Below, piece by piece: positions 17,186 to 25,643 of a stretch of DNA of 64,000 bases (position 1 is the stretch's first letter; every line of letters starts with the position of its first letter). The notes beneath the pieces are model-generated. The model saw nothing but the letters and a program-made list of their open reading frames with translations. It was not told where the DNA came from and searched no databases. A program made the position numbers and the translations under genes. Source of the DNA: JABMNT01 sp048262255 (GTDB lineage Bacteria; Pseudomonadota; Alphaproteobacteria; Rhodospirillales; Casp-alpha2); NCBI GenBank assembly GCA_048262255.1, contig JBLXFH010000002.1:868001-932000 (forward strand), given 5' to 3'.

Positions 17186-17317
17186 CTGGACCTTTGCATT
17201 AACCCAATCTGGACCTACACGGGGGCCAGTGCGAAGATTAAGCAATACAGACGAACTTTCACCCCGCTTCGGGCATTAATGCAGTGGGGCCGTTTTATCC
17301 TGTTTTTATTCTGGACC
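17186..17317 (+). promoter_or_regulatory. CTGGACC direct repeats upstream of ald
   Basis: CTGGACC occurs at 17186-17192 and 17209-17215, again 23 bp apart, and a third time at 17311-17317 just before the ald ribosome site. CTGGACYTAA repeats are the known TauR recognition element in Rhodobacter. The 174-bp gap between tauR and ald thus holds a promoter of its own. TauR activation of ald-xsc(-pta) is the simplest reading. Confidence 0.55.
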
Positions 17318-17336
17318 AACCTTAGGAGACCCTGAA

Positions 17337-18455
17337 ATGCTGATTGGCGTTCCTAAAGAGATCAAAAACCATGAATATCGGGTAGGCATGATCCCGAGTA
17401 GTGTTCGCGAGTGTATTCACCATGGTCATTCGGTGATTATTGAAACCAATGCCGGTTTGGGCGTTGGCGCCAGCGATGCCGACTACGAGGCCGCCGGCGC
17501 GGAAATTGTCGCTACTGCTGCGGATGTTTTCGCCCGCGCCGAGATGATTGTGAAGGTGAAAGAGCCGCAAGCCGTAGAGCGGAGGATGCTGCGTGCAGAT
17601 CAAATCCTGTTCACCTATCTGCATCTGGCCCCAGATCCTGAACAGACAAAGGATCTTGTCGCGAGCGGTGCGGTCTGCATCGCTTATGAAACGGTGACCG
17701 ATCACCATGGCGGCCTGCCTTTGCTGGCTCCGATGTCGCAAGTAGCCGGGCGCATGTCTATTCAGGCCGGGGCCCATTGCCTCGAAAAATCACAAGGGGG
17801 TTCCGGTGTCCTGCTGGCCGGTGTTCCGGGCGTCTTGCCAGCCAAGGTCGTTATTATCGGTGGTGGCGTGGTTGGTGAAAATGCCGCCTACATGGCCGTT
17901 GGCATGGGCGCAGACGTGACCATTTTGGACCGCAATGTGGATACTCTGCGCGCCCTCGTTACCCGTTTCGGGCAATCCATCAAAACCGAGTATTCAACCG
18001 TTCTGGCGCTTGAAACCGAGGTACTGGCAGCAGATCTGGTGATTGGCGCCGTTCTGGTGCCCGGCGCGGAAGCGCCAAAGCTGGTGACCCGAGAAATGGT
18101 CTCTCACATGAAAGCCGGTTCGGTACTGGTCGATGTCGCCATTGATCAGGGCGGCTGCTTCGCCACATCGAAGGCCACAACCCATGCGGAGCCCACTTAT
18201 GTGATTGACGATGTGGTTCATTACTGCGTTGCCAACATGCCCGGTGGTGTTGCAAAAACATCGACATACGCACTGAACAATGTCACTTTGCCGTTCATTT
18301 TGACCTTGGCTGACAAGGGGTATAAAACGGCCTTGAACGAGAACCCGCATCTGCTCAACGGTCTGAACGTCCACAAAGGCGATGTCACATACAAAGCTGT
18401 TGCCGAGGATCTTGGATACCCATTCGTCGATCCCCGCACTGCCATTAACGCTTAA
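17337..18455 (+). CDS. ald: Alanine dehydrogenase
   Basis: Oxidative deamination of L-alanine to pyruvate, NH4+ and NADH. In taurine catabolism it regenerates the pyruvate acceptor used by the aminotransferase. The length, 372 aa, is usual. Landmarks: MLIGVPKEIKNHEYRVGMIP at the N-terminus, substrate Lys75 (KVKEPQ) and proton-donor His96 (TYLHLA), MSQVAGRMSIQAGAHCLEK, the NAD Rossmann loop IIGGGVVGENAAYMAVGMGA, and the C-terminal DVAIDQGGCFATSKATTH region. AGGAG lies 8 bases before the ATG. It is followed after 45 bp by xsc. Confidence 0.95.
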   Translation: MLIGVPKEIKNHEYRVGMIPSSVRECIHHGHSVIIETNAGLGVGASDADYEAAGAEIVATAADVFARAEMIVKVKEPQAVERRMLRADQILFTYLHLAPDPEQTKDLVASGAVCIAYETVTDHHGGLPLLAPMSQVAGRMSIQAGAHCLEKSQGGSGVLLAGVPGVLPAKVVIIGGGVVGENAAYMAVGMGADVTILDRNVDTLRALVTRFGQSIKTEYSTVLALETEVLAADLVIGAVLVPGAEAPKLVTREMVSHMKAGSVLVDVAIDQGGCFATSKATTHAEPTYVIDDVVHYCVANMPGGVAKTSTYALNNVTLPFILTLADKGYKTALNENPHLLNGLNVHKGDVTYKAVAEDLGYPFVDPRTAINA

Positions 18456-18500
18456 AACAGGTCGGCAACGGCCCATCCAAAACAGGAAGGAAAACACACG

Positions 18501-20276
18501 ATGAAAATGACAACAGAAGAAGCCTTTGTGAAGGTTTTGCAGATGCACGGCATTGAACATGGATTTGGTATTATCGGTTCGGCTTTTATGCCGATTTCCG
18601 ATCTTTTCCCGAAAGCCGGGATCACCTTCTGGGATGTGGCGCATGAGACCAACGGCGGCCTGATCTGCGACGGCTACACCCGCGCGACTGGCAAAATGGC
18701 CATGGCTATTGCCCAGAACGGACCGGGTATTACCGGTTTCGTTACGCCAGTCAAAACCGCTTACTGGAACCACACGCCAATGTTGCTAGTCACCCCGCAG
18801 GCCGCCAACAAGACCATCGGTCAGGGTGGTTTTCAGGAAGTCGAGCAAATGGCTCTGTTCAAAGACATGGTTTGCTATCAAGAAGAAGTGCGCGATCCGT
18901 CGCGCATGGCTGAAGTTCTCAACCGGGTGATCGAAAAAGCCATCCGCGGTTCGGCCCCGGCGCAAATCAACGTACCACGTGATTTCTGGACGCAGGTCAT
19001 CGACATTGAACTGCCGCAAATCGTTCGTCTGGAACGCCCCGCCGGCGGCGCTGAAGCCATCGAGAAAGCTGCTGAACTGCTGTCCAATGCCAAGTTTCCA
19101 GTCATCCTGTCCGGCGCCGGTGTTGTTATCGGTGGCGCCATTCCGGACTGTCAGGCTCTGGCAGAGCGCCTCGATGCGCCGGTTTGCAGCGGCTACCAGC
19201 ATAACGACAGTTTTCCGGGTTCGCACCCGCTGGCTGCCGGTCCGCTTGGCTACAACGGCTCCAAGGCCGCTATGGAACTGATCCAGCAGGCCGATGTTGT
19301 TCTGGCTTTGGGCACCCGCCTCAACCCGTTCTCGACCCTTCCCGGTTACGGTATTGATTATTGGCCGAAAGACGCCAGCATCATTCAGGTCGATATGAAT
19401 TCCGATCGCATTGGCCTGACCAAAAAAGTCACTGTCGGGATTTGCGGTGATGCGAAACTGGTGGCCCAGCAGCTTCTCGCAAAACTGTCCGCTACTGCTG
19501 GCGATACCAACCGTGAAGCGCGCAAGGCGACCATCCACCAGACCAAATCGGCATGGCTGCAAACGCTTTCCAGCATGGACCACGAAGACGATGATGACGG
19601 CACCACATGGAATGCCGATGCCCGCGTTCGCGATGCGGACCGCATGTCACCGCGCAAAGCCTGGCGCGCTATCCAGGCCGGTCTGCCGAAAGACGCGATT
19701 ATCTCCAGCGACATCGGCAACAACTGCGCCATCGGTAACGCCTACCCAACCTTCGAGAAGGGCCGCAAATATCTGGCACCGGGCCTGTTTGGCCCCTGCG
19801 GATATGGGTTCCCGTCAATCATCGGCGCCAAAATCGGCTGCCCAGACACCCCGGTTGTCGGTTTTGCCGGTGATGGTGCGTTTGGCATCAGCATGAACGA
19901 GATGTCATCCATTGGTCGCGACGAATGGCCCGCTATCACCATGGTGATTTTCCGCAATTATCAGTGGGGTGCGGAAAAGCGCAATTCAATCCTTTGGTAC
20001 GCCGATAATTTTGTCGGCACCGAGTTGGACCCGCATTTGAGTTACGCCAAGGTTGCTGAAGGCTGTGGCCTGAAAGGCGTAACGGTCACTACCCAGGAAG
20101 AACTGACCAATGCCCTGCAAACCGCCTGTAAAGCACAGGATGATGGCGTCACCACCTTTATTGAGGTGATCCTCAATCAGGAACTGGGTGAGCCCTTCCG
20201 TCGCGATGCCATGAAGACCCCGGTCGAAGTGGCTGGCATCAACCCAGCAGACATGCGCCCGCAAAAAGGCGCGTAA
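18501..20276 (+). CDS. xsc: Sulfoacetaldehyde acetyltransferase
   Basis: ThDP enzyme that converts sulfoacetaldehyde plus phosphate to acetyl phosphate and sulfite, the C-S bond-cleaving step of taurine, isethionate and cysteate catabolism. The 591-aa length fits. The N-terminal ThDP Glu region lies near DVAHETNGGLICDGYTRATG. The motif VPRDFWTQVIDIELPQI after the PYR domain and the PP-domain motif GDGAFGISMNEMSSIG with NYQWGAEKRN are characteristic of Xsc and distinguish it from acetolactate synthase. GGAAGG lies upstream of the ATG. Genes for its substrate supply (aminotransferase) and product use (pta) flank it. Confidence 0.95.
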   Translation: MKMTTEEAFVKVLQMHGIEHGFGIIGSAFMPISDLFPKAGITFWDVAHETNGGLICDGYTRATGKMAMAIAQNGPGITGFVTPVKTAYWNHTPMLLVTPQAANKTIGQGGFQEVEQMALFKDMVCYQEEVRDPSRMAEVLNRVIEKAIRGSAPAQINVPRDFWTQVIDIELPQIVRLERPAGGAEAIEKAAELLSNAKFPVILSGAGVVIGGAIPDCQALAERLDAPVCSGYQHNDSFPGSHPLAAGPLGYNGSKAAMELIQQADVVLALGTRLNPFSTLPGYGIDYWPKDASIIQVDMNSDRIGLTKKVTVGICGDAKLVAQQLLAKLSATAGDTNREARKATIHQTKSAWLQTLSSMDHEDDDDGTTWNADARVRDADRMSPRKAWRAIQAGLPKDAIISSDIGNNCAIGNAYPTFEKGRKYLAPGLFGPCGYGFPSIIGAKIGCPDTPVVGFAGDGAFGISMNEMSSIGRDEWPAITMVIFRNYQWGAEKRNSILWYADNFVGTELDPHLSYAKVAEGCGLKGVTVTTQEELTNALQTACKAQDDGVTTFIEVILNQELGEPFRRDAMKTPVEVAGINPADMRPQKGA

Positions 20277-20298
20277 AAAAGTCGTTTCCAAAACGATG

Positions 20299-20331
20299 GG
20301 GCTGGGGGACACTATTCTCCAGCCCTTTTTT
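20299..20331 (+). terminator. Rho-independent terminator after xsc
   Basis: GGGCTGG (20299-20305) pairs with CCAGCCC (20319-20325), extendable by a G-T and a G-C pair, and is followed by six Ts (20326-20331). It lies between xsc and pta, only 18 bp before the pta start. Either pta is expressed by partial readthrough or the hairpin sets a step-down in expression. Confidence 0.75.
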
Positions 20332-20348
20332 ATGCCGAGGTCCCATAC

Positions 20349-21281
20349 GTGTTAAGCCTAGCTCCTTTTGAAATCCCTCCTTATCTGCTGGATATTTGCA
20401 AAGATCATCCTGCTGTTGTCACCGCCATCGCCGGAGCCGACCATCCCTTGGCCCTTGAAAGCGCAAAGCTGGCGGCTGAGTTGGGTTTAATTACACCGGT
20501 TCTGGTTGGCGACCGCGACATCATTATCGCCATTGCAAAAACGCTGAACTGGGACATTTCCGGCTACCGGATTGTCCATGCACCGGGCGAAGACAAGATT
20601 CCCGCTGCCGCCGTCGCTCTCGCCCGAAATGATGAAGTCGCGGCCCTGATGAAAGGCCAGGTCCATACCGATGCCTTGTTGGCCGCTGTCGTCGATCGGG
20701 AGTCAGGTCTTAGGACAGACCGACGCCTGAGTCATACCTTTCACATGACCGTACCGGGAAGCCCCCGTGTCCTGATGATCACCGACGGTGCGGTCAATGT
20801 CGCACCCAATATCGGCGCCAAGCTTCACATCACCCAGAACGCCGTTGATCTGGCCCATGCGCTGGGTATTGAACGCCCACGGGTTGCTCTTTTATCGGGA
20901 ACGGAATCGGTTATCGACAGCATGCCTTCCAGCGTTGAAGCCGCCACGGTAGTTAGCCGCGCCAATAACGGCGAAATCACCGGCGCGCTTGTCGATGGTC
21001 CTTTTGCTTTTGACAACGCCATTTCACCCGATGCGGCCCGGTTGAAAGGTGTTGATAGCCCCGTCGCCGGACAGGCTGAAATTTTAGTTGTTCCCAATAT
21101 TGAAACGGGCAATGCGCTTTTTAAAATGATGACCTACTTCAAAAGTGCGACGGCAGCGGGTATTGTCATGGGGGCCACCGTTCCCATCATGCTGACCTCG
21201 CGGGCTGACCCGCCGGAAGCGCGTGTGGCGGCGGCAGCTCTGGCGGCTATTGTCGCCGCACAAAACAACACAAAGCCATAG
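20349..21281 (+). CDS. pta: Phosphate acetyltransferase
   Basis: Converts acetyl phosphate, the Xsc product, to acetyl-CoA. The protein has 310 aa, a short single-domain Pta/Ptb type. Seen: HPLALESAKLAAELGLITPVLVGD near the N-terminus, MKGQVHTDALLAAV, MITDGAVNVAPNIGAK, VDGPFAFDNAISPDAA and LVVPNIETGNALFKMMTYF, all typical of this family. The start is GTG at 20349. In alphaproteobacterial taurine clusters this Pta type follows xsc, as here. Residual uncertainty concerns phosphate butyryltransferase or branched-chain specificity, which context makes unlikely. Confidence 0.92.
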   Translation: MLSLAPFEIPPYLLDICKDHPAVVTAIAGADHPLALESAKLAAELGLITPVLVGDRDIIIAIAKTLNWDISGYRIVHAPGEDKIPAAAVALARNDEVAALMKGQVHTDALLAAVVDRESGLRTDRRLSHTFHMTVPGSPRVLMITDGAVNVAPNIGAKLHITQNAVDLAHALGIERPRVALLSGTESVIDSMPSSVEAATVVSRANNGEITGALVDGPFAFDNAISPDAARLKGVDSPVAGQAEILVVPNIETGNALFKMMTYFKSATAAGIVMGATVPIMLTSRADPPEARVAAAALAAIVAAQNNTKP

Positions 21282-21292
21282 GCTCTTATTAT

Positions 21293-22141
21293 ATGAAGAT
21301 CGAACGCATCCTAGACATGCTCAATGGCAACCAGGTTGCCGGTTCTCTTATTCTGGTCGTCGCCGCCATTGCTCTGCGAATTGCGGCGGATCGTTATCTC
21401 CGGTCGCGTGACAGCATCAGCGTTGACCAGCGGCGACGGATCGTTTCGAACCTGAAAAACCTTTTGTTTTTTATTGTTGGTATTGGCCTGTTCTTTATTT
21501 GGGCGCCGGCATTGCGCACGTTCGCCCTATCGCTGACCGCCTTCGCCGTCGCCATCATTCTGGCGACCAAAGAACTGATCCTGTGTATCAGCGGTACTTT
21601 GCTGAAAACCACAAGCGGCTCCATGCGGGTCGGCGACTGGATATCTGTCAATAACATCCGAGGAGAAGTCATCGATCAAACCCTGATGACGACAACCGTA
21701 CAGGAGCTGGGCACTGGCCAGAACATGTATGCCTTTACCGGCAGGACGATCACCTTGCCGAACAGCGTCTTTCTGTCGGCCCAGGTCACTAACGAAGAGT
21801 TTTACAAAAACTATGTGGTCCACCCGATCCACCTGAACATCGACTATGACATTGATCCGGCTCCTGTGATCAAGGCCATGCGCAATGTTATTCACGCGGA
21901 GATCAAGGACAATCTTGAAATTGCCCGGCGTTACAAATCCCGGGTTGAATCAAGAGCCAGCATCACTCTGCCGGATATCGAAGGCGACGCACGACTGACA
22001 ACAACAAATGAAGGCCGAGTCGAAATCACAATCAATTGTTTTCTACCGACAAAATCCGCCATCACCATCGAGCAGAAGGCCTTTTCTGCCGGGCTCGGAC
22101 AGATCCGGATGCAACGCGCTAGCGGCGCTTCTTCGACTTAA
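21293..22141 (+). CDS. MscS-family mechanosensitive channel
   Basis: A 282-aa small-conductance channel protein. Three N-terminal hydrophobic helices are visible (SLILVVAAIALRIAADRYL; LLFFIVGIGLFFIWAPAL; LSLTAFAVAIILATKELIL). The pore-lining third helix is followed by the beta domain (MRVGDWISVNNIRGEVIDQTLMTTTVQE) with ITLPNSVFLSAQVTN, the MscS hallmark. The C-terminal alpha/beta domain is short. The gene starts 11 bp after pta, so it is probably co-transcribed. A role in releasing ions or anionic products (sulfite, acetate) or in balancing osmotic load from taurine is inference only. Confidence 0.88.
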   Translation: MKIERILDMLNGNQVAGSLILVVAAIALRIAADRYLRSRDSISVDQRRRIVSNLKNLLFFIVGIGLFFIWAPALRTFALSLTAFAVAIILATKELILCISGTLLKTTSGSMRVGDWISVNNIRGEVIDQTLMTTTVQELGTGQNMYAFTGRTITLPNSVFLSAQVTNEEFYKNYVVHPIHLNIDYDIDPAPVIKAMRNVIHAEIKDNLEIARRYKSRVESRASITLPDIEGDARLTTTNEGRVEITINCFLPTKSAITIEQKAFSAGLGQIRMQRASGASST

Positions 22142-22152
22142 CCCGCAAACAC

Positions 22153-22201
22153 AATCAGCCTCTACCACCGGCAGGCTGAGCTGCGGCAATTGAGGCTGAT
22201 T
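22153..22201. terminator. Inverted repeat between convergent genes
   Basis: AATCAGCCTC (22153-22162) and GAGGCTGATT (22192-22201) form a perfect 10-bp inverted repeat in the 83-bp gap between the convergent MscS and phytase-like genes. The 29-nt loop can fold further (GCAGGCTGAGCTGC region). It probably ends transcription from one or both sides, though T-tracts are lacking. Confidence 0.45.
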
Positions 22202-22224
22202 CAAATCAAATGGACCTTCGCGAT

Positions 22225-24447
22225 TTACATGAGACGCTCAGCAGACCCAAGATCCAGCAGCAACGTCTCACCAGTGGCATCATCAACACCATCGTTATCG
22301 GTCACGGCCATAATCCGGCCATCCGCCGTAACGGCAAGCCCTTCGACTTTGTCCGGCGTCCAGCCGTTGCTTGCAACCATGGCAGGCAACAGATCAAAAG
22401 CCACATGCTTTTTGAGGATCGGCAACGTGCCGCCCAGCGGGGCTGGCGTCACACCGCCCAGCGAGACCATCGTCACCTGCTTGATGGCGGCATCCGGCCC
22501 GCCTTTATTGTCGCGCTCAATGAGAGCGAAAGTGGCGCCACCCACATGGGTGATTTCCGACAAACCGACCCAGCCACCAGCCAGGCTTTTGGGCGCATCC
22601 AGAGGGTAGTGAACAAAACCCCATCTGCCATCGGCCGGATTGTAAACACCAAGCTTTGTCAGCCCCTTGGCGTCATCTTTCCATTCGCGCTGGAATGCCA
22701 CAACCACACGCGGCTCTCCGTCCACTTCATATTCGGCAACACCTTCCAGGCTGAACCGCTCGGCCTGGGCGACAAGCGCATCTGGCAGACCAATTTCCTT
22801 TTCAACCGTCCCGTCGGCGCTCACCTGTAACAACAAATGCGCCATTTCCTTTTTCGGATGGCCTTCACTGGCCAGCCAGAACCCGCCAGCCTTGCGCAGG
22901 GCGACCCCTTCCAGGTCATATTGTTTGGCGCTGCCCCCCTTGAGATCAACATAGGTCGTAATGGTTGCCGGATGACGCGAAACGTCCAGTGTGAACAACC
23001 GCGCTTTGTCATAGAAGCTGTCACTGACGGCATAAACCTTGCCCGCGTCATTGGGATCGGCAGCCAGACCCGACAAAGCTCCCCAGCCGATGGGGGCACC
23101 GGTTGTCGTATCGATATTTGACAGAACGGTCGGATATTCCGCATCAACCGCGCCAAAGCGGTAAATGCTGACGGCCGCCCGCACACCGTCTTTCGCGCTG
23201 TCTTCTTCATTGGCAGCAATAAACAGATCGCGACCGGGAAGTGCCAGCAAGCCTTCCGGTTTAACATGGGTGGGCAGGAACTGGACAAACTCAGGCGCGT
23301 TGCCGGTATCGCGATAGACGGCCACGAAGTTGGCCCGTTCGGAATTAACGAAGATCAGACGCTCTCCGCCAAAAGTTCCAACGGCGACGCCTTCCGGCTC
23401 CGTTCCTTTTTTATGGGCCCGCTTGGCCGGGTAATGCCCATGGCTCATGCCCAGATGTTCCATCTGAGCGCCACTGTCGAAAAGAACCGCGCCTTTTGTG
23501 TTCCAGATCGTGAAACCGCGCGACCCTCCCTTGTAATCACCTTCATTGGCGGTCACAAAACGCTCATCATCAATCCAGGCGACGGCATCCGGTTCGCGCC
23601 GGACATCCGTGATCGAGCCCGAAGCATCGCTCATTTTGGCTTTTTTTGTCGGGATTGCATTGGCGCTGCTGGTCCCAGCCGAAAAATGATTTGTAATTTT
23701 GCGCTGCGCGAGATTAACCAGAGCAATGTGGTTGTTCTCCTGCAGGGTCACAACCGCAATGTTCTTGCTGTTGATGGAGATGAACTCCGGCTCGGGGTCC
23801 TCTCCGGCAACTGTTGAAATCCCGGTCATCTTGATAATATGGGCCGCATCGCAGTTTGTCGGATTGCCCTCAGCGTCCAGATCAAAGACAGCCAGATGGC
23901 CGGCGGGCAATTGTGGGATCGCGCCATCATTCAATTCTTCATCGCGCTCGTTTTCGATAGCGATGGCGGCAAACTTGCCATCCGGGCTGACGGCGATGGA
24001 ATCGGGCTGCCCCTGCACATCACAGACTGCAACAATGGCACGGGTATCGATATCGACAACCGCCATATGGCCTGACGGCTTGACGAAGCTAGAGCTTGTA
24101 TTGACACCGGCAAGTGCGAACCGGGCTGTGGTCGCAACAGACGTCGGCTCCCCTTCCAGTTGCGTCCGGCCCAAAGTTTGAGGGGTCGCCGGATTGGTGG
24201 CGTTCAGAAAGACCAGCGCCGAGCCCGGGCTGTCCGTAAAGATCAAAGTGCGGCCATCCCTGGATGCCGAAATGATTTCCGCAGCGGTCTTGGTTTTTGG
24301 ATCGACCCCGGCATTCAGGCTTTGATAAACGGGAAATGTCGCAACGCGGCTAAAGTATGTGCCGTATTCCGAGGCGTTCGCTGAAATGGTGCCTGTGATG
24401 GCCAGCAGGCCAAGTGGTGCGCAAAGAGCTTTGCAGAACAGTCGCAT
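22225..24447 (-). CDS. Secreted beta-propeller and esterase-like phytase family protein
   Basis: A 740-aa exported protein with signal peptide 1-25 (LLAITGTISANA). Residues about 30-330 form WD/NHL-like beta-propeller blades (QPDSIAVSPDGKFAAIAIEN, DPEPEFISINSKNIAVVT, REPDAVAWIDDERFVTANEGDY). Residues from about 410 to 735 match the phytase-like esterase domain (GALSGLAADPNDAGKVYAVSDS, DLEGVALRKAGGFWLASEG, FSLEGVAEYE, DKVEGLAVTADGRIMAVTDNDGVDDATGE). Acidic clusters probably bind Ca2+. A phosphoester substrate is likely but not shown. AGGGG lies upstream of the ATG, and a Pho-box-like sequence lies about 67 bp before the start. Confidence 0.8.
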   Translation of the reverse strand: MRLFCKALCAPLGLLAITGTISANASEYGTYFSRVATFPVYQSLNAGVDPKTKTAAEIISASRDGRTLIFTDSPGSALVFLNATNPATPQTLGRTQLEGEPTSVATTARFALAGVNTSSSFVKPSGHMAVVDIDTRAIVAVCDVQGQPDSIAVSPDGKFAAIAIENERDEELNDGAIPQLPAGHLAVFDLDAEGNPTNCDAAHIIKMTGISTVAGEDPEPEFISINSKNIAVVTLQENNHIALVNLAQRKITNHFSAGTSSANAIPTKKAKMSDASGSITDVRREPDAVAWIDDERFVTANEGDYKGGSRGFTIWNTKGAVLFDSGAQMEHLGMSHGHYPAKRAHKKGTEPEGVAVGTFGGERLIFVNSERANFVAVYRDTGNAPEFVQFLPTHVKPEGLLALPGRDLFIAANEEDSAKDGVRAAVSIYRFGAVDAEYPTVLSNIDTTTGAPIGWGALSGLAADPNDAGKVYAVSDSFYDKARLFTLDVSRHPATITTYVDLKGGSAKQYDLEGVALRKAGGFWLASEGHPKKEMAHLLLQVSADGTVEKEIGLPDALVAQAERFSLEGVAEYEVDGEPRVVVAFQREWKDDAKGLTKLGVYNPADGRWGFVHYPLDAPKSLAGGWVGLSEITHVGGATFALIERDNKGGPDAAIKQVTMVSLGGVTPAPLGGTLPILKKHVAFDLLPAMVASNGWTPDKVEGLAVTADGRIMAVTDNDGVDDATGETLLLDLGSAERLM

Positions 24448-24506
24448 TCGGGTCCCCTATATTCATGAGTTATCTATTTATTCAGAAATGAATGCAAATG
24501 CTAGGA

Positions 24507-24531
24507 GAGCGAAATGACAGAGCTGTTACAA
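24507..24531 (-). promoter_or_regulatory. Candidate Pho box upstream of the phytase-like gene
   Basis: On the minus strand TTGTAAC-AGCT-CTGTCAT-TTCG-CTCTCCT can be read as three 11-bp PhoB half-sites. The central one (plus 24514-24520, ATGACAG) is a perfect CTGTCAT; the flanking ones match 4 and 5 of 7 bases. It is 67 bp from the start codon. Phosphate control is plausible for a phytase-like protein. Confidence 0.35.
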
Positions 24532-24554
24532 TAATTTGAACTTATGATTATTGT
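24528..24554. promoter_or_regulatory. Inverted repeat in the phytase-like/zntB divergent gap
   Basis: ACAATAAT (24528-24535) and ATTATTGT (24547-24554) form a perfect 8-bp inverted repeat with an 11-nt spacer, about 80-110 bp upstream of the ZntB-like start. A metal-responsive regulator site is conceivable, but it does not match a Zur or Fur consensus I know. Confidence 0.3.
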
Positions 24555-24636
24555 CGAAGGCGGCTTTCCTATTCTTAGTGCGCATGACATTCTATGTCCT
24601 GAGAATTGCCTTGGTTTTATATGAGAAAGGACAAGC

Positions 24637-25611
24637 ATGATCGACGATGACGGGCTGATTGCGGCCTTTCACCTGGATGGCAAGGGCGGCGGCGCGGAAA
24701 TTGACTGGCATACGATCAATGCCCGGACTCATGACCAGGGCCTGACCTGGATTCATCTGGACCGCAACGGGTCCAACACCCGCACCTGGATCACTGAACA
24801 AAGCGGCATCGACAAGGTCATCGCCAACGCGCTTCTTGCCGAAGAAACGCGGCCGCGCAGTTTCTCAACAGCCAAAGGGCTTTTTGTCGTCCTGCGCGGC
24901 GTCAATCTTAATCCCGGTGAAGACCCGCAGGATATGGTCAGTCTCCGAATCTGGATTGAAGCGCATATGGTCGTCTCGGTCCGTATTCGTCGCCTTATGG
25001 CCGTCACGGATATTCGCGAGCGCATTGTCGATGGCCGAGGCCCGGTTGATCCGGCAGGGTTTCTGGTGATGGTCACCGACCGCCTGATTGAGCGCATGGG
25101 CCCGGCCATACAGGACATTGGCGAAACGCTTGATACCATGGAAGTCGACCTGCATCAGAGCAACCCGGTTGAAACGCGTAAAAGGCTCATGGAGCTACGC
25201 CACAAGGCCGTCATACTGCGGCGCCATCTGTCGCCGCAGCGCGAAGCTCTGGGACGCATCCAACTGGAGCAGTTGCCGTGGCTTAATCAGGGGCACAAAA
25301 TGGAAATTCGCGAAGTCACGGACCGGACGGCGCGTTATGTGGAAGACCTCGATGAAATCCGCGAACGCTCCGTCATTATTCAGGATGAACTGCTCAATGA
25401 GTTGACGGTCGGCATGAACAAAAAAATGTATGTACTGACCGTCGTTGCCGCGATTGTCCTTCCCCTCAGCTTCGCTACAGGTTTATTAGGCATCAATGTG
25501 GGCGGCATGCCTCTGGCTGAATCAAATGCCGGCTTCTGGCTGATAACGGGCGGCCTGACGGCGCTGGGCGTGTTCGAAGTTTTCTTGTTCCGATGGCTCA
25601 AGTGGATATAA
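24637..25611 (+). CDS. zntB: ZntB/CorA-family divalent metal transporter
   Basis: A 324-aa transporter with a large cytoplasmic N-terminal domain and two C-terminal transmembrane helices (MYVLTVVAAIVLPLSFATGLLG and GFWLITGGLTALGVFEVFLF). The loop motif after the first helix is GINVGG, the GIN variant typical of ZntB zinc transporters, as opposed to the GMN of CorA magnesium channels. ELLNELTVGMNKKMYVLTVVA is the conserved CorA entry into the membrane. AAAGGA lies 5 bases before the ATG. Zn2+ transport is the family function; direction (uptake in newer work on ZntB) is not decidable here. Confidence 0.87.
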   Translation: MIDDDGLIAAFHLDGKGGGAEIDWHTINARTHDQGLTWIHLDRNGSNTRTWITEQSGIDKVIANALLAEETRPRSFSTAKGLFVVLRGVNLNPGEDPQDMVSLRIWIEAHMVVSVRIRRLMAVTDIRERIVDGRGPVDPAGFLVMVTDRLIERMGPAIQDIGETLDTMEVDLHQSNPVETRKRLMELRHKAVILRRHLSPQREALGRIQLEQLPWLNQGHKMEIREVTDRTARYVEDLDEIRERSVIIQDELLNELTVGMNKKMYVLTVVAAIVLPLSFATGLLGINVGGMPLAESNAGFWLITGGLTALGVFEVFLFRWLKWI

Positions 25612-25643
25612 ATATACAGGCCCTCTTTATTTAAGGAATACCC

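Noticed and set aside
18501..20276. Acetolactate synthase as the identity of the ThDP enzyme next to ald
   Set aside because: The NYQWGAEKRN and VPRDFWTQVIDIELPQI segments and the ald-pta context fit Xsc; no small regulatory ALS subunit is present.
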